The notes: generated from the sequence alone by a model not told the origin. A stretch of 64,000 nt of DNA from Lysinibacillus fusiformis (GCF_002845985.1 NZ_PDFK01000002.1:186001-250000); one strand, 5' to 3'; shown: positions 47,109-57,181, counted from the stretch's first letter. Translations and numbers: made by a program.

Positions 47109-48284
47109 TTAAAAATACTCATAAAATGCTGGCTTTTCAGTAGGCAATGCCCTTTGCCATCGTTGTAGAGTCTTTTCCACTGTCGATTGATTAGCATAGA
47201 CAACAGCCTCTTTGACGGAAAGATAACCAACCATCATTGCAGAAAAAAGATTAATTGGTAGTGTTAACATATGCTTGTCAGAGACCGAATTTGTCTCAAT
47301 TATGGACACTTGACCATTTTTATTTATTTGATAGACATGCTCATTCCAATGACAAAATGAATCGTCAATACGTATCGTCAATGTTTCTGTGATATCTCCC
47401 CATGGATATTGCTGCATAAAAGCTGCAACGTCTACGACTCTAACCATCACATCCTGTATGACTTCCCTTTTGAATTGCGGCTCTTTGAAATAAAAACCAA
47501 AGGGATAATGATTGCTAGTAACACCTGTAATTTGATCGACACTTGCTGCATGTGACGTAATATAACGCCATATGGCTTGCTCCGCTAAATAATTAGCTAC
47601 AATAAAGTCTTGAATGACAAACGTCCCCTGCTGAATGGTATAACGAATATAGCCCTCTATTTTATCTGCTTGAAAATAGGCTGCAAAATGGCTGTCAGGG
47701 CTCCTTCTCTCAATTCTTTTCCACCAGGCATCATCTCTTACCATACCTCCATTTTGCAATATTGCCATTATATTATGAAAATCCTTTATTTCCTTGAACA
47801 GCTCAGGCTCAACCCATTCAAAGCTCATCCGTTTGACGATATCCAGTTGTTTCCCAAACGACGGAAATTGTGCTTGTGGGATCGTGTAATGAAGCTTCTC
47901 AAAAAATAATTCCCAACCAAAATGTCGATAGAAGGACACAGAAAAAGGCGCTAAAACTGAAATGGTTTGCCCATTATCACGCATTTTTTGTAGGGCTTCT
48001 ATCATGAGCCTTTTAATAATCCCTTGTTGTCGGTACTCAGGATATGTTGCAACAAAGCCGATTCCGCCCATTTTATAAGGAACACCATGAACCGTCATGT
48101 TGAGTGGCAATATTAAAAGTTGACCGACAATCTTTTTATGATCATAAGCTCCTAATGTCGTACTCTGCTCTATCCAATAATGAAAGTCCTCTCGTCGAGC
48201 CCCTGTGTATTTATTCGGAAAACAATAATCTCTTAATTGATGAATCTGCCTATAATCATTAGGCGAGACGATGTGGATATCCAT
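47109..48284 (-). CDS. Eis-family GNAT N-acetyltransferase
   Basis: A 391-residue protein: an N-terminal GNAT domain with acetyl-CoA motif VATYPEYRQQGIIKRLM (about residues 74-90), a second GNAT-like region, and a C-terminal SCP2-like domain. This is the Eis architecture. Eis enzymes acetylate amines, including aminoglycosides in some species, but the substrate here is unknown. AGGGGTG precedes the ATG. It lies between the HPr-like gene and the PTS but has a terminator upstream, so it may be separately expressed. Confidence 0.85.
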   Translation of the reverse strand: MDIHIVSPNDYRQIHQLRDYCFPNKYTGARREDFHYWIEQSTTLGAYDHKKIVGQLLILPLNMTVHGVPYKMGGIGFVATYPEYRQQGIIKRLMIEALQKMRDNGQTISVLAPFSVSFYRHFGWELFFEKLHYTIPQAQFPSFGKQLDIVKRMSFEWVEPELFKEIKDFHNIMAILQNGGMVRDDAWWKRIERRSPDSHFAAYFQADKIEGYIRYTIQQGTFVIQDFIVANYLAEQAIWRYITSHAASVDQITGVTSNHYPFGFYFKEPQFKREVIQDVMVRVVDVAAFMQQYPWGDITETLTIRIDDSFCHWNEHVYQINKNGQVSIIETNSVSDKHMLTLPINLFSAMMVGYLSVKEAVVYANQSTVEKTLQRWQRALPTEKPAFYEYF

Positions 48285-48323
48285 ATAATCACCCCTATTT
48301 TAATTCTAAAAATTCAGTTATTT

Positions 48324-48374
48324 ATAAAAGATTCTTCTGCAGTGAGATGAAAACAATCACTGCAAGAATCTTTT
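48324..48374 (-). terminator. Terminator of the nagA-nagR-SIS-HPr operon
   Basis: A long stem (48326-48343 with 48357-48374, small asymmetry) with A/T-rich flanks lies 7 bp after the stop of the HPr-like gene. Confidence 0.8.
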
Positions 48375-48380
48375 GTCCTC

Positions 48381-48650
48381 TTAACATTCTTCTCCTATTT
48401 CTTTTGACACCATGATTTCTGTTACGGTTTGAAATAATTTTTCAATATCTGGACCAGCCGCTGAAATTTCTACTATACTACCAGGTGTTACACCCAATGA
48501 CATAACGCCCATAATAGACTTTAGATTAACAGATTTTCCCTTGTACGTTAATTGAATATCACTTTCGAATGGAGTTACTGCAGTTACTAGTAGTGCAGCA
48601 GGTCTGGCATGAATGCCCTCAGGTGAAGTAATTTTATACATTTTTTTCAT
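48381..48650 (-). CDS. HPr-like phosphocarrier protein
   Basis: An 89-residue HPr-fold protein. The phosphoryl-accepting histidine is H14 in GIHARPA, and the HPr kinase target serine is S45 in KSIMGVMSLGV, so both PTS transfer and regulatory phosphorylation look possible. The general ptsH normally sits beside ptsI; this copy lies in the amino-sugar operon. It may be a dedicated or second HPr. GGGGAG precedes the ATG. Confidence 0.88.
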   Translation of the reverse strand: MKKMYKITSPEGIHARPAALLVTAVTPFESDIQLTYKGKSVNLKSIMGVMSLGVTPGSIVEISAAGPDIEKLFQTVTEIMVSKEIGEEC

Positions 48651-48669
48651 TTACGATGTCTCCCCTTTT

Positions 48670-49389
48670 TCATGTAAAATCTATACGATGTTGATAGTTG
48701 GCCATCATTGTTTCATTATGCGACCAATCCGAGTCAACATTATTGCTGACAAAAATAGGTAACTCCTTTGTCGTCTTTGCTATTATTTCGATGACTTCGC
48801 TGAACAAGGCGTTTAATAATAAGGAACCAATGACAGTAGAAGCTGGCGCATACTGCATTTCATGTAGATGCAAAACACCATCTCCAATAGGGATATGTGT
48901 ATTGATCACAAAATCTACCACGTCTTCAAGCCTGTGCCCACTGTGATGACGTGCAACCTGCTCTCTATAGAGGAGCGATTGTAGAGATAACACGTATACC
49001 CCTGACTCCTTTGCCAACAAAGCAGCATCTATAGGGACCGCATTTCTCCCTGAAGTTGAAATGACAATGCAAACGTCATTTTCACGAAAATCAAACTGTT
49101 CCTTATGTTGTTCAATAATAGTGGGATCCTTCTCATTGATTGAGGAAGCTAGTGCTCCAGCATGTAATGCCAAAGGTTCTAGAAAAATCGGACGAACAGG
49201 TACTAAACCACCAGCTCGATAAAAAGCCTCCTGCGCTAATAGCTGAGAATGGCCGCAGCCAAATAATTGGATGATTCCACCTCTTTGAAGACGTTGAACA
49301 ATGATTTGTGCTGCTTCCTTTAAATGAACAGTCTCCTGCTCCTTCACAATCTGGATGAGCTTTTCGATTTCAGAAAAATATGCATGCAT
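48670..49389 (-). CDS. SIS-domain sugar-phosphate protein (UPF0309-like)
   Basis: A 239-residue single-SIS-domain protein with GGIIQLFGCGHSQLLAQEAFYRAGG and VISTSGRNAVPIDAALLAK as phosphosugar-binding loops. It resembles the UPF0309 group, near MurQ/GmhA-type folds. It sits where nagB (GlcN-6P deaminase) would be expected in a nag operon, so a role in amino-sugar-6P conversion is plausible but unproven. The start at 49389 has AAAGGTG upstream and is 5 bp from the nagR stop. Confidence 0.82.
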   Translation of the reverse strand: MHAYFSEIEKLIQIVKEQETVHLKEAAQIIVQRLQRGGIIQLFGCGHSQLLAQEAFYRAGGLVPVRPIFLEPLALHAGALASSINEKDPTIIEQHKEQFDFRENDVCIVISTSGRNAVPIDAALLAKESGVYVLSLQSLLYREQVARHHSGHRLEDVVDFVINTHIPIGDGVLHLHEMQYAPASTVIGSLLLNALFSEVIEIIAKTTKELPIFVSNNVDSDWSHNETMMANYQHRIDFT

Positions 49390-49393
49390 ATAA

Positions 49394-50116
49394 TCACCTT
49401 TTAATTTCACTTATAAATTTATAGCGATCAGCTCGATACGTACTGCGTACAAGCTCAAATGGTTTACCGTCCGATAAATAACTCGTACGTTTGATAATTA
49501 AAACAGGTGCTGTTTGATTTATCTGTAGAAATTTACTATCTTCTTTTGAGACAATGGCTGCCTCCATTTGCTGTACGGCATTCCCAATCTTTTGATGGAA
49601 CTTTGCTTCGATTAAAGCATAAAGCGAGCCCATTATTTGCTTTTCATCCAACTCTGGATAGATTTTGACTGGGATATACGTTCTTTCAATCGCCATTGGC
49701 TGAGAATCGGCATTTCTAATTCGCACCACAAAGAATACTTCTTCTCCAGGCTCAATCATTAAATCTCTTGCAATATCCACTGGTGGTATGATTTTTTCAA
49801 ATCGTAACACCTTACTGCTTGGTTCCATTCCTCTAGCGCGCATATCTTCCGTAAAACTTGTTAAGCCCTTTAATGGCTGCTCCAATTTGGGATTAGCAAC
49901 ATAGGTACCTCTCCCTTTTTCTCGATATAACAGACCGCTGTTTACGAGATTGGTAATGGATTGACGCACAGTCATTCTACTAACATCAAATTGTGCAGAA
50001 AGTTCACGTTCTGAAGGTATCGTCTCACCAATTCTGTATTCTTCTAAATAAATTCTTTGTTTAATAATCTCTTCTATTTGTATATAAATAGGTATATGAG
50101 AATTTTTCTCTAACAA
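49394..50116 (-). CDS. nagR: GntR/HutC-family regulator NagR (YvoA-like)
   Basis: A 240-residue repressor with an N-terminal winged helix (IPIYIQIEEIIKQRI, IPSERELSAQFDVSRMTVRQSI) and a C-terminal UTRA effector domain. YvoA/NagR of B. subtilis represses nag genes and responds to GlcN-6P or GlcNAc-6P. TTG 50116 with AAGGAAGG about 8 nt upstream fits better than GTG 50125, which abuts that site. Likely operators are at 51342-51361 and 46946-46965. Confidence 0.88.
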   Translation of the reverse strand: MLEKNSHIPIYIQIEEIIKQRIYLEEYRIGETIPSERELSAQFDVSRMTVRQSITNLVNSGLLYREKGRGTYVANPKLEQPLKGLTSFTEDMRARGMEPSSKVLRFEKIIPPVDIARDLMIEPGEEVFFVVRIRNADSQPMAIERTYIPVKIYPELDEKQIMGSLYALIEAKFHQKIGNAVQQMEAAIVSKEDSKFLQINQTAPVLIIKRTSYLSDGKPFELVRSTYRADRYKFISEIKR

Positions 50117-50142
50117 ATCTTGCACCTTCCTTATCGCCTCTT

Positions 50143-51303
50143 TTATGATTTCTCAAATACAACTTTACCTCGACAAATCGTTTTTTGCACATTTAATTGT
50201 TGATCTAGCAAGACAAAATCTGCATCAAAGCCTTCTTCAATTCGACCTTTCATGGGAAGCTGCAATTGTTCAGCGGCATTCGTAGAAGACATGGCGACTA
50301 TTTCTTGTAAGGAACAATTCGTAATGGCCTTCATATTTTTAACCGCCTGTTCCATTGTTAACACACTGCCAGCTAATGCTCCGTTCGCTAAATGGGCTCC
50401 TTTTTCACTTACATACACCGTTTGCCCACCTAAATCATATTCACCATACTGCAAGCCTTTCGCTCGCATGGCGTCCGTAATAAGAATGATCCCCTTGGCA
50501 CCTTTTGTCCGATAGGCTAGCTTGACTGCTTGAGGATGACTATGCACACAATCAACAATTAATTCCACTTTGATGTTATCTTCTAATAATACCCCACCAA
50601 CGACACCTGGATCACGATGATGAAATGGTCGCATTTGATTATATAAATGAGTGGCTTGACTTATACCTAATGATACTGCTTGATGGACTTCCTCTATTGT
50701 AGCATCTGAGTGACCAATAGACGGAATCACATTAAAGTTCTTTAATGCTTCAAGAAATGTGAATCCACCTTCTATTTCTGGTGCGACGGTAATTTGTTTG
50801 ATACGATAACAGCTCATTTTTTGCCAATTAGCAAATTGTTCAATCGTAGGACTAATCATGTATTCTTCTGGCTGTGCACCTGCACGTATTTTCGAAACAA
50901 ATGGACCTTCAACATGAATGCCCAGTAAAACGGCTTCTCCTTCTTGCTGTTCAAATTGCGCCACATTGACTAAAGCGCTTTCAATTTTGGCTATAGTTTG
51001 TGTCATAGTTGTAGCAAGGAAACCTGTAACGCCTTCTTGCACTAAGGACTGTGCTATTTCATGCAAAGCTAATGGACTAGCATCCATCGTATCATGCCCA
51101 GCTGATCCATGAATGTGCATATCAATATAGCCAGGGAGCAGTAGCCAATCATGATTTTGCCCATCAATACGTTGCACTGCCTTTCTTGACAAACACTGCC
51201 CTATTTGAATGATCTTACCATCTTCTATATAGACGTCACCCTTAAACGGCTGATCATCAGGATTAATAATCCTAACATTTGAGATTAATAATGTGTCCTT
51301 CAA
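50143..51303 (-). CDS. nagA: N-acetylglucosamine-6-phosphate deacetylase
   Basis: A 386-residue amidohydrolase that converts GlcNAc-6P to GlcN-6P. Conserved segments are PGYIDMHIHGSAGHDTMD, GIHVEGPFVS, IGHSDATIEE, THLYNQMRPFHHR, and the catalytic aspartate in ILITDAMRAKG. TTG 51303 is the start: GGAGGTG lies 6-8 nt upstream, and the longer frame would run through the operator. First gene of the nagA-nagR-SIS-HPr operon; no nagB is present. Confidence 0.95.
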   Translation of the reverse strand: MKDTLLISNVRIINPDDQPFKGDVYIEDGKIIQIGQCLSRKAVQRIDGQNHDWLLLPGYIDMHIHGSAGHDTMDASPLALHEIAQSLVQEGVTGFLATTMTQTIAKIESALVNVAQFEQQEGEAVLLGIHVEGPFVSKIRAGAQPEEYMISPTIEQFANWQKMSCYRIKQITVAPEIEGGFTFLEALKNFNVIPSIGHSDATIEEVHQAVSLGISQATHLYNQMRPFHHRDPGVVGGVLLEDNIKVELIVDCVHSHPQAVKLAYRTKGAKGIILITDAMRAKGLQYGEYDLGGQTVYVSEKGAHLANGALAGSVLTMEQAVKNMKAITNCSLQEIVAMSSTNAAEQLQLPMKGRIEEGFDADFVLLDQQLNVQKTICRGKVVFEKS

Positions 51304-51341
51304 ACTTATCACCTCCAACCTTTTTATGAACGCTCTCCAAA

Positions 51342-51374
51342 AGGTATAGTTGTCTATACCAATTATATGCTCGT
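51342..51374 (-). promoter_or_regulatory. NagR-type operator and -10 region of nagA
   Basis: On the minus strand TATAAT (51363-51368) is followed at once by TTGGTATAGACAACTATACC, a dyad GGTATAG-N4-CTATACC (51343-51360). This resembles YvoA/NagR sites, and placement over the transcription start fits a repressor. The -35 is weak. Confidence 0.7.
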
Positions 51375-51448
51375 TCATCTAAAATAAAAAGTTATTTTTT
51401 CATATTTTCAAAATTTTTCTATAAATCTTTCTTTTAAAAATTGGCAAC

Positions 51449-51479
51449 AAAAAAGGAGCTACTCTCAAGCTCCTTTTTA
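51449..51479. terminator. Bidirectional terminator upstream of the nag operon
   Basis: A perfect 10-bp stem (51451-51460 with 51468-51477) lies between A and T runs on both strands. Confidence 0.75.
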
Positions 51480-51504
51480 ATCCTATGTATAGGACGAATC
51501 CCAA

Positions 51505-51640
51505 TTGTGCCGTAATGCCAAGAAACATTCGTTTTGAACCCGCAATTTGCAGGGGGGTGCCCGCTTTGCAGCTTTAAACGTCCCGCTCCGCTAGGGGCAT
51601 GTTTGCGACTACAAAATGAAGGCTCCCGATTCGATAGTGT
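51505..51640. repeat. GC-rich unassigned intergenic block
   Basis: A GC-rich patch stands out from AT-rich flanks: TTTTGAACCCGCAATTTGC, then GGGGTGCCCGCTTTGCAGC, CGTCCCGCTCCGCTAGGGGC and a closing GACTACAAAATG. It has local self-complementarity (GTGCCC with GGGGCAT). It is unlike the 18901/57185 family in sequence. No frame or known RNA was recognised. Confidence 0.4.
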
Positions 51641-51772
51641 TCGGTCAAAACTGTGAAGTAGATTTAGCAGTTAGACAAACACATCAGGATTCGTATTACA
51701 GTTATCATAACACCACTTTTCTGATAATTCAAACGATTTTCTCTCATAATCTATATTTTCCTGAAAAAACAC

Positions 51773-51823
51773 AAAAAAATACCTAGATTCTCAACAATAT
51801 TTGCTAGGAAATCCAGGTATTTT
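51773..51823 (-). terminator. Terminator of hisS-aspS
   Basis: A 14-bp stem (51776-51789 with 51810-51823, one mismatch) is followed on the minus strand by TTTTTTT, 11 bp after the aspS stop. Confidence 0.85.
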
Positions 51824-51833
51824 GTTTTATTCA

Positions 51834-53603
51834 TTATTTTTTAAATGGTTTGATGGCTAAGCTTAATTCACTTAGTTGCTCTGGTGATACTTCGCTCGGT
51901 GCTTCTGTCATTAAGCAGCTAGCACTTGCTGTTTTCGGGAATGCGATAGTATCACGTAAATTCGTACGTCCTGCTAGTAGCATCACAAAGCGATCAAGAC
52001 CAAAGGCAAGACCTGCATGTGGTGGCACGCCATACTCAAATGCTTCTAATAAGAAGCCAAATTGCGCTTGTGCTTCTTCTTCTGTAAAGCCAAGTAATTC
52101 AAACATTTTTTCCTGTAGGTCACGTTCATAGATACGTAATGATCCACCACCAAGCTCGTAACCGTTTAATACGATATCATAGGCTTGTGCACGAACTGCT
52201 GAAGGATCTGTATCCATTAACGCTATATCTTCATCGAACGGACGTGTGAATGGATGATGTGCTGCATAGTAACGTCCATCTTCCTCAGAGAATTCAAATA
52301 ATGGCCAGTCAGTAATCCAAAGGAAAGCAAATTGTGATTCGTCAATCAAGTTTAAATCTTGTCCTAATTTCGAACGTAATGCCCCTAAAGAAGCTGCAAC
52401 AACAGGTGCCTTATCCGCCACGAATACAAGAATATCGCCAACTTCTGCTCCCATACGTTCGATTAAAGCTGCTGCTAACGCTTCGTCAAAGAATTTCGCG
52501 ATTGGGCCATTTAAGCCTTCTTCTGTAACCTTTAACCAAGCAAGACCTTTTGCTCCGTAAATACTAACGAATTTTGTTAATTCATCCATGTCTTTACGAG
52601 AATATTTGTCCGCTGCTCCTTTAATATTGATACTTTTCACTTGTTTTCCTTGTGCAACAGTATCTGCAAATACTTTGAAATTACAGCCTTCAAAAATATC
52701 ATTTAATGCTACTAGCTCTAATCCAAAACGTACGTCTGGTTTATCTGAACCATAACGATCCATTGCTTCTTGATACTTCATACGCTGGAAAGGTGCAGGG
52801 ATATCGATTCCTTTTACTTCTTTCATAACAGCTTGAATTAAGCGTTCATTCATTTCTAATACTTCTTCTTGTGTTAAGAAGCTAGTTTCAATGTCCACCT
52901 GTGTAAACTCTGGTTGACGGTCAGCACGTAAGTCTTCATCACGGAAGCAACGGGCAATTTGGAAATACTTTTCAAAGCCTGCAACCATTAATAATTGTTT
53001 AAACAATTGTGGTGATTGTGGTAATGCATAAAATTCACCCTCATGGACACGGGATGGTACTAAATAATCACGGGCACCCTCTGGCGTTGATTTTGTTAAA
53101 ATCGGTGTTTCTACTTCTAAGAAGCCTTCATTTTGTAAGAAGTTACGGATTGTACGTGTAACATCAGAACGCATTTTGAATGTATCGAACATGACTGGAC
53201 GACGTAAGTCCAAATAGCGATATTTTAAACGTAGGTCTTCTGATACATCTGTGCGATCTTCAATTTGGAATGGTGTTGTTTTGGCCGTATTAATTACGAT
53301 TAAACTTGTTGCTTCTACTTCAATTTTACCGTTTGGTACATTCGGATTAATTTGATCCTCTGTACGAAGGATAACTGTTCCTTCCACTTCAATCACATAT
53401 TCACTACGTACTTTATCCGCTAGTGCATGTGCTTCAGCCACGTCTGGACTAAATACGACCTGTGTAATTCCCGTACGGTCACGTAAATCAATGAAAATCA
53501 AACCACCAAGGTCACGACGACGCTGCACCCAACCTTTTAATACGACTTTTTCGCCTTGTAACGCCTCTGATAGCTCGTTACTAGCATGTGTTCTTGTAGC
53601 CAT
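51834..53603 (-). CDS. aspS: Aspartyl-tRNA synthetase
   Basis: A 589-residue class IIb synthetase: an N-terminal OB-fold anticodon domain ([20 protein letters not shown]), a catalytic domain with motif 2 ([16 protein letters not shown]), a bacterial GAD insertion, and motif 3 ([15 protein letters not shown]). The start at 53603 has GGAGG upstream; 13 earlier codons are not conserved. It follows hisS by 64 bp in one operon under a T-box. Confidence 0.97.
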   Translation of the reverse strand: MATRTHASNELSEALQGEKVVLKGWVQRRRDLGGLIFIDLRDRTGITQVVFSPDVAEAHALADKVRSEYVIEVEGTVILRTEDQINPNVPNGKIEVEATSLIVINTAKTTPFQIEDRTDVSEDLRLKYRYLDLRRPVMFDTFKMRSDVTRTIRNFLQNEGFLEVETPILTKSTPEGARDYLVPSRVHEGEFYALPQSPQLFKQLLMVAGFEKYFQIARCFRDEDLRADRQPEFTQVDIETSFLTQEEVLEMNERLIQAVMKEVKGIDIPAPFQRMKYQEAMDRYGSDKPDVRFGLELVALNDIFEGCNFKVFADTVAQGKQVKSINIKGAADKYSRKDMDELTKFVSIYGAKGLAWLKVTEEGLNGPIAKFFDEALAAALIERMGAEVGDILVFVADKAPVVAASLGALRSKLGQDLNLIDESQFAFLWITDWPLFEFSEEDGRYYAAHHPFTRPFDEDIALMDTDPSAVRAQAYDIVLNGYELGGGSLRIYERDLQEKMFELLGFTEEEAQAQFGFLLEAFEYGVPPHAGLAFGLDRFVMLLAGRTNLRDTIAFPKTASASCLMTEAPSEVSPEQLSELSLAIKPFKK

Positions 53604-53667
53604 TGTTAAATTCCTCCAAAATATCTTCAATTTATGTAGCATCTACTAGCAATGCCCTGTATCTACT

Positions 53668-54936
53668 TTAAGATTGTTGTGATAAATAATTCACTAGCTC
53701 TGAGAATGCCACTTTGTGCTGTTCACCAGATTCCATATGTTTCACGGCAGCTGCTTGCTCTTCAAGCTCTGTTTCGCCAAGAACGATTGTGTATTTTGCA
53801 CCTAGACGATCCGCTGATTTCATTTGGGCTTTCATTTTACGATCTAAATAATCCATTTCTGTCGCAAGACCCTTTGCACGGAAAGTACTAGTTAGCTCTA
53901 CAGCCTTTTGCTTGGCTTCAGCGTCCATTGCGATAATATAAACATCTAGTCCTGAAGCGGTATCTAATTCAACGCCCTCTGCTTCAAGTGCTAATAATAA
54001 ACGCTCAATACTTAATGCAAAACCAATACCTGGTACATCTGGACCGCCAATTTCTTGCACTAGCCCATTGTAGCGTCCGCCTCCACATAATGTTGTAATC
54101 GCACCAAAGCCAGCTGCAGTAGACATAATTTCAAATGTTGTGTGATTGTAATAATCAAGCCCACGTACAAGATTTGGATCCACCTCATAAGAAATGCCCA
54201 ATGTATCTAAATACGATTTCACCTGACTGAAATAAGCAGCTGACTCCTCTGTTAAGAAATCAGTTAACGCTGGAGCCGTTTGCATTAATGGGTGTTCACG
54301 ATCCACCTTACAATCTAAAATTCGTAAAGGATTTTTTTGCAAACGATTTTGACAGTCAGAGCAAAACTCTTGAATATGTGGCTCAAAATGCTGTAATAAG
54401 GCTGTACGGTGAGTATTACGCGTTTCTTTATCACCCAGTGAATTAATCACTAGTTTTAAATCCTTTAAGCCAGCTGATTCATAAACATCCATCGCAAGAG
54501 CAATGACTTCCGCATCAATTGCAGGATCTGCTGAACCAATGGCCTCTACTCCAAACTGTACAAATTGACGATAACGCCCAGCCTGTTGACGCTCATAGCG
54601 GAACATTGGTCCTAAGTAAGAAAGCTTAACGGGCTGATCTGGAGCACCAAACATTTTATGTTCTACGTAGGCACGTACGACACCAGCCGTATTTTCAGGA
54701 CGTAATGTTAGTGAACGTCCCCCGCGATCCTCAAATGTATACATTTCCTTTTGCACAACATCCGTTGTTTCACCAACACCACGCGCAAACAAATCCGTTT
54801 GCTCGAAAATCGGTGTGCGAATTTCGTTATAACGATAAACACGACAAATATCACGAATAATCGCTTCAACCTTTTGCCATTTTTCAGATTGACCTGGCAA
54901 AATATCTTGTGTCCCTCGTGGCACTTTAAAACTCAT
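53668..54936 (-). CDS. hisS: Histidyl-tRNA synthetase
   Basis: A 422-residue class II enzyme. It begins [14 protein letters not shown]; motif 2 is [15 protein letters not shown], and the histidine-specific [14 protein letters not shown] and GGGRYNGLV are present. The C-terminal anticodon domain follows. It is the first gene of hisS-aspS, downstream of a T-box leader. Confidence 0.97.
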   Translation of the reverse strand: MSFKVPRGTQDILPGQSEKWQKVEAIIRDICRVYRYNEIRTPIFEQTDLFARGVGETTDVVQKEMYTFEDRGGRSLTLRPENTAGVVRAYVEHKMFGAPDQPVKLSYLGPMFRYERQQAGRYRQFVQFGVEAIGSADPAIDAEVIALAMDVYESAGLKDLKLVINSLGDKETRNTHRTALLQHFEPHIQEFCSDCQNRLQKNPLRILDCKVDREHPLMQTAPALTDFLTEESAAYFSQVKSYLDTLGISYEVDPNLVRGLDYYNHTTFEIMSTAAGFGAITTLCGGGRYNGLVQEIGGPDVPGIGFALSIERLLLALEAEGVELDTASGLDVYIIAMDAEAKQKAVELTSTFRAKGLATEMDYLDRKMKAQMKSADRLGAKYTIVLGETELEEQAAAVKHMESGEQHKVAFSELVNYLSQQS

Positions 54937-54974
54937 GTAAATCCCTCCTATATCGATTGCTTATGATAGAGCAG

Positions 54975-55110
54975 CTGTCATTCTACTTGGGGCGGAGGCA
55001 TGCTTCGATTGAGCAGTTTTCATTCAGGTTGGAGTTTGGTTACACCTTCAAAGAGCGGTCTTCACTTTGATTAGAGCAGGTTCGCAATTTTGATGAGCAG
55101 ACTCACCACC
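54975..55110. repeat. Degenerate tandem repeats, period about 20-23 nt
   Basis: Imperfect units such as CTTCGATTGAGCAGTTTTCA, CCTTCAAAGAGCGGTCTTCA, CTTTGATTAGAGCAGGTTCG and TTTTGATGAGCAGACTCACC lie between the hisS start and its T-box. The same unit type occurs at 20076-20178. Confidence 0.5.
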
Positions 55111-55162
55111 TAAAACCGAACCCATCCCTTTTCTCAAAAGAATCTCGCAGTTTTTTCGAACA

Positions 55163-55431
55163 ACAAAAAAGCCCCCGTCACCTTGCCATAGCAAGGGACG
55201 AGAGCTGTATAAGCTTCCGCGGTTCCACCCTAGTTGACACAATTAATTACATGTGTCCTCCTCGTAATCGGATAACGGCCGATTCCGTTTTTTCCTACTA
55301 AGCACTGCTTTTCAGAAAAAAGCCTCTCAAGTGTTATTCGCGTGATACATTTTTGTAGGAAAGATTGCAGCCTAAGTCTTTCCCTCTCTGTTCCAATAGA
55401 GGTATACGCTACTTGCTTGGTCATAAGCGAT
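55163..55431 (-). promoter_or_regulatory. T-box leader of hisS-aspS
   Basis: The minus strand has T-box core AGGGTGGAACCGCG (55218-55231). A terminator follows (55171-55186 with 55191-55204) with a T run. Upstream stem I elements are AGTAGCGT, AGAGAGGGAAAG and AGGCTGCAATC. A CAC triplet in GAATAACACTTG at about 55333 is a candidate histidine specifier, though another CAC occurs nearby and folding was not computed. Confidence 0.9.
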
Positions 55432-55454
55432 TAATCATTTTTCGATTACCCTTT

Positions 55455-55483
55455 ATGTTAGTCACTAGCCATGCCAATGTCAA
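55455..55483 (-). promoter_or_regulatory. Sigma-A promoter of hisS-aspS
   Basis: TTGACA (55478-55483), a 17-nt spacer and TAACAT (55455-55460) on the minus strand lie just upstream of the T-box. Confidence 0.78.
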
Positions 55484-55597
55484 CTGTTTTTGTATTTTTC
55501 ATAGGGCTATAATGAAAATAACAAATTCCGTTACCATTTTACCACGAATTTTATGACAAAAGCATGGTAAAATAGCACAAGGAATAGGAGGAATCTG

Positions 55598-57181
55598 ATG
55601 AGGACAAAAATTTTACATAGTATAATCATATTCGTACTAATGGTAACGATTGCGATGCCAAATAAGAACTTTGTTCAAAGAGCTTCCGCTGACACCAGTG
55701 ATCTAAAAGTCGCTGGAACGATTCTTCATTTGCGTGAGGGTCCTGGATTATCATATCCCATTATTACGACATTAGAAGAAGGTGATCCTTTAACCTCTAT
55801 CGGTCGTGAAGGTGATTGGATTCAAGTAAAAGCAGGTAACTATGAGGGCTGGGTTGCTTCATGGCTGACGGCTCCTACAAGTGCTAAACAGGCCATCGAT
55901 AAATCCGTCATCTCACAAGTTGACCGTTTAAATATACGAACAGATCCAGATATTTCTTCAGCTGTTCTTGGTCAACTTTCTACAGGCAACCAAGCCAACC
56001 TCATTGAAGAAAATGCTGAATGGGCAAAAATTGATTGGAATGGACTTACGGGATGGGTTTCAAAGGATTATGTCACGATTAATGATAATCCTAAAAAAGA
56101 AAAGGAACCTAAAGATGATGCCGTAGAAGTAACGACAACTACAACACCTGTTAACAAGGACACAACCTTTACTATTTTAGTAGACGTCCTCAATGTTCGT
56201 AAAAAACCAGACTTGAATGCTAAAAAAATCGGCACTGCGAAAAAAGGTCAAGCCTTTAAAGTAATTGCACATGAACATAATTGGGTACAAATTCAGTACA
56301 ATGATAAAAAAACAGGCTGGGTTTATAGCTTTTATGGTACTTTCTCCAATAAAGTTAAAAGTACATCCAAAACTTCCTCTTCCAAAGAGTTGGAATCCGT
56401 TACCATAATCTATAATGGGACAAACTTACGAACAGATGCCTCAACAGCAGCTGAAGTGGTTGAACGGGTAGATGCTGGCTTAAATTATCCAATTGTCGGC
56501 GTAAAAAATGATTTTTATGAAATTCAATTAGATGAAGATCAAACAGCATTTGTTGCAAACTGGGTTGTAACAACAAGTTCTAATAAAACGATGATTCCTC
56601 AAAAGGAAAAAGAAGAGCCTCGTAAAAAAGGGACGTTAAGTGGGTTAACAATAGTTGTTGATGCTGGCCATGGGGGAAATGATCATGGCACAACGGGTCA
56701 ACGTGGTACAGAGGAAAAAGGCATTACGCTGAAAACAGCTACTATGCTTGCATCCAAGCTAAGTGCGGCTGGCGCCAATGTAGTCATGACGAGGGAATCC
56801 GATGAATATGTGGCATTGCGTAAGCGTGTATCAATTGCCCATCAATATGAAGCAGATGCCTTTATTAGTCTCCATTATGATGCAACAGACGATAGTTCTA
56901 TTAACGGCTTCACCTCCTATTATATGAATAGTAATCAAAAAGGGCTTGCTGAAGCGATTCATGATGGACTATCAAGTAAATTAGAGTTAAGAGATCGTGG
57001 CACACAACAAGGTAACTATTTAGTACTACGAGAAAATCGTCAAAAAGCAGTCCTTATTGAGTTAGGCTTCTTAAGTAATTCAAGTGAAGAGCGTGTCATC
57101 ACCACAGCGAAGTTCCGTGAACAGGCGACTCTCGGTATTTATCAAGGAATTCTCAACTACTTTAATGAGCAAGAGGAATAA
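55598..57181 (+). CDS. yrvJ: Secreted SH3b-domain N-acetylmuramoyl-L-alanine amidase (YrvJ-like)
   Basis: 527 residues. A signal peptide (to about residue 31, RASA) precedes four SH3b repeats (about 35-95, 105-160, 185-245, 265-325; recognisable LNVRKKPDLNAKKIG and NLRTDASTAAEVV units). A C-terminal Amidase_3 zinc domain follows: VVDAGHGGNDHG with the first zinc histidine, SLHYDATDD, and catalytic ELGFLSN. It cleaves the stem peptide from MurNAc in the wall. AGGAGG precedes the ATG. The relA-dtd-yrvJ-hisS neighbourhood matches Bacillus. Confidence 0.93.
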   Translation: MRTKILHSIIIFVLMVTIAMPNKNFVQRASADTSDLKVAGTILHLREGPGLSYPIITTLEEGDPLTSIGREGDWIQVKAGNYEGWVASWLTAPTSAKQAIDKSVISQVDRLNIRTDPDISSAVLGQLSTGNQANLIEENAEWAKIDWNGLTGWVSKDYVTINDNPKKEKEPKDDAVEVTTTTTPVNKDTTFTILVDVLNVRKKPDLNAKKIGTAKKGQAFKVIAHEHNWVQIQYNDKKTGWVYSFYGTFSNKVKSTSKTSSSKELESVTIIYNGTNLRTDASTAAEVVERVDAGLNYPIVGVKNDFYEIQLDEDQTAFVANWVVTTSSNKTMIPQKEKEEPRKKGTLSGLTIVVDAGHGGNDHGTTGQRGTEEKGITLKTATMLASKLSAAGANVVMTRESDEYVALRKRVSIAHQYEADAFISLHYDATDDSSINGFTSYYMNSNQKGLAEAIHDGLSSKLELRDRGTQQGNYLVLRENRQKAVLIELGFLSNSSEERVITTAKFREQATLGIYQGILNYFNEQEE

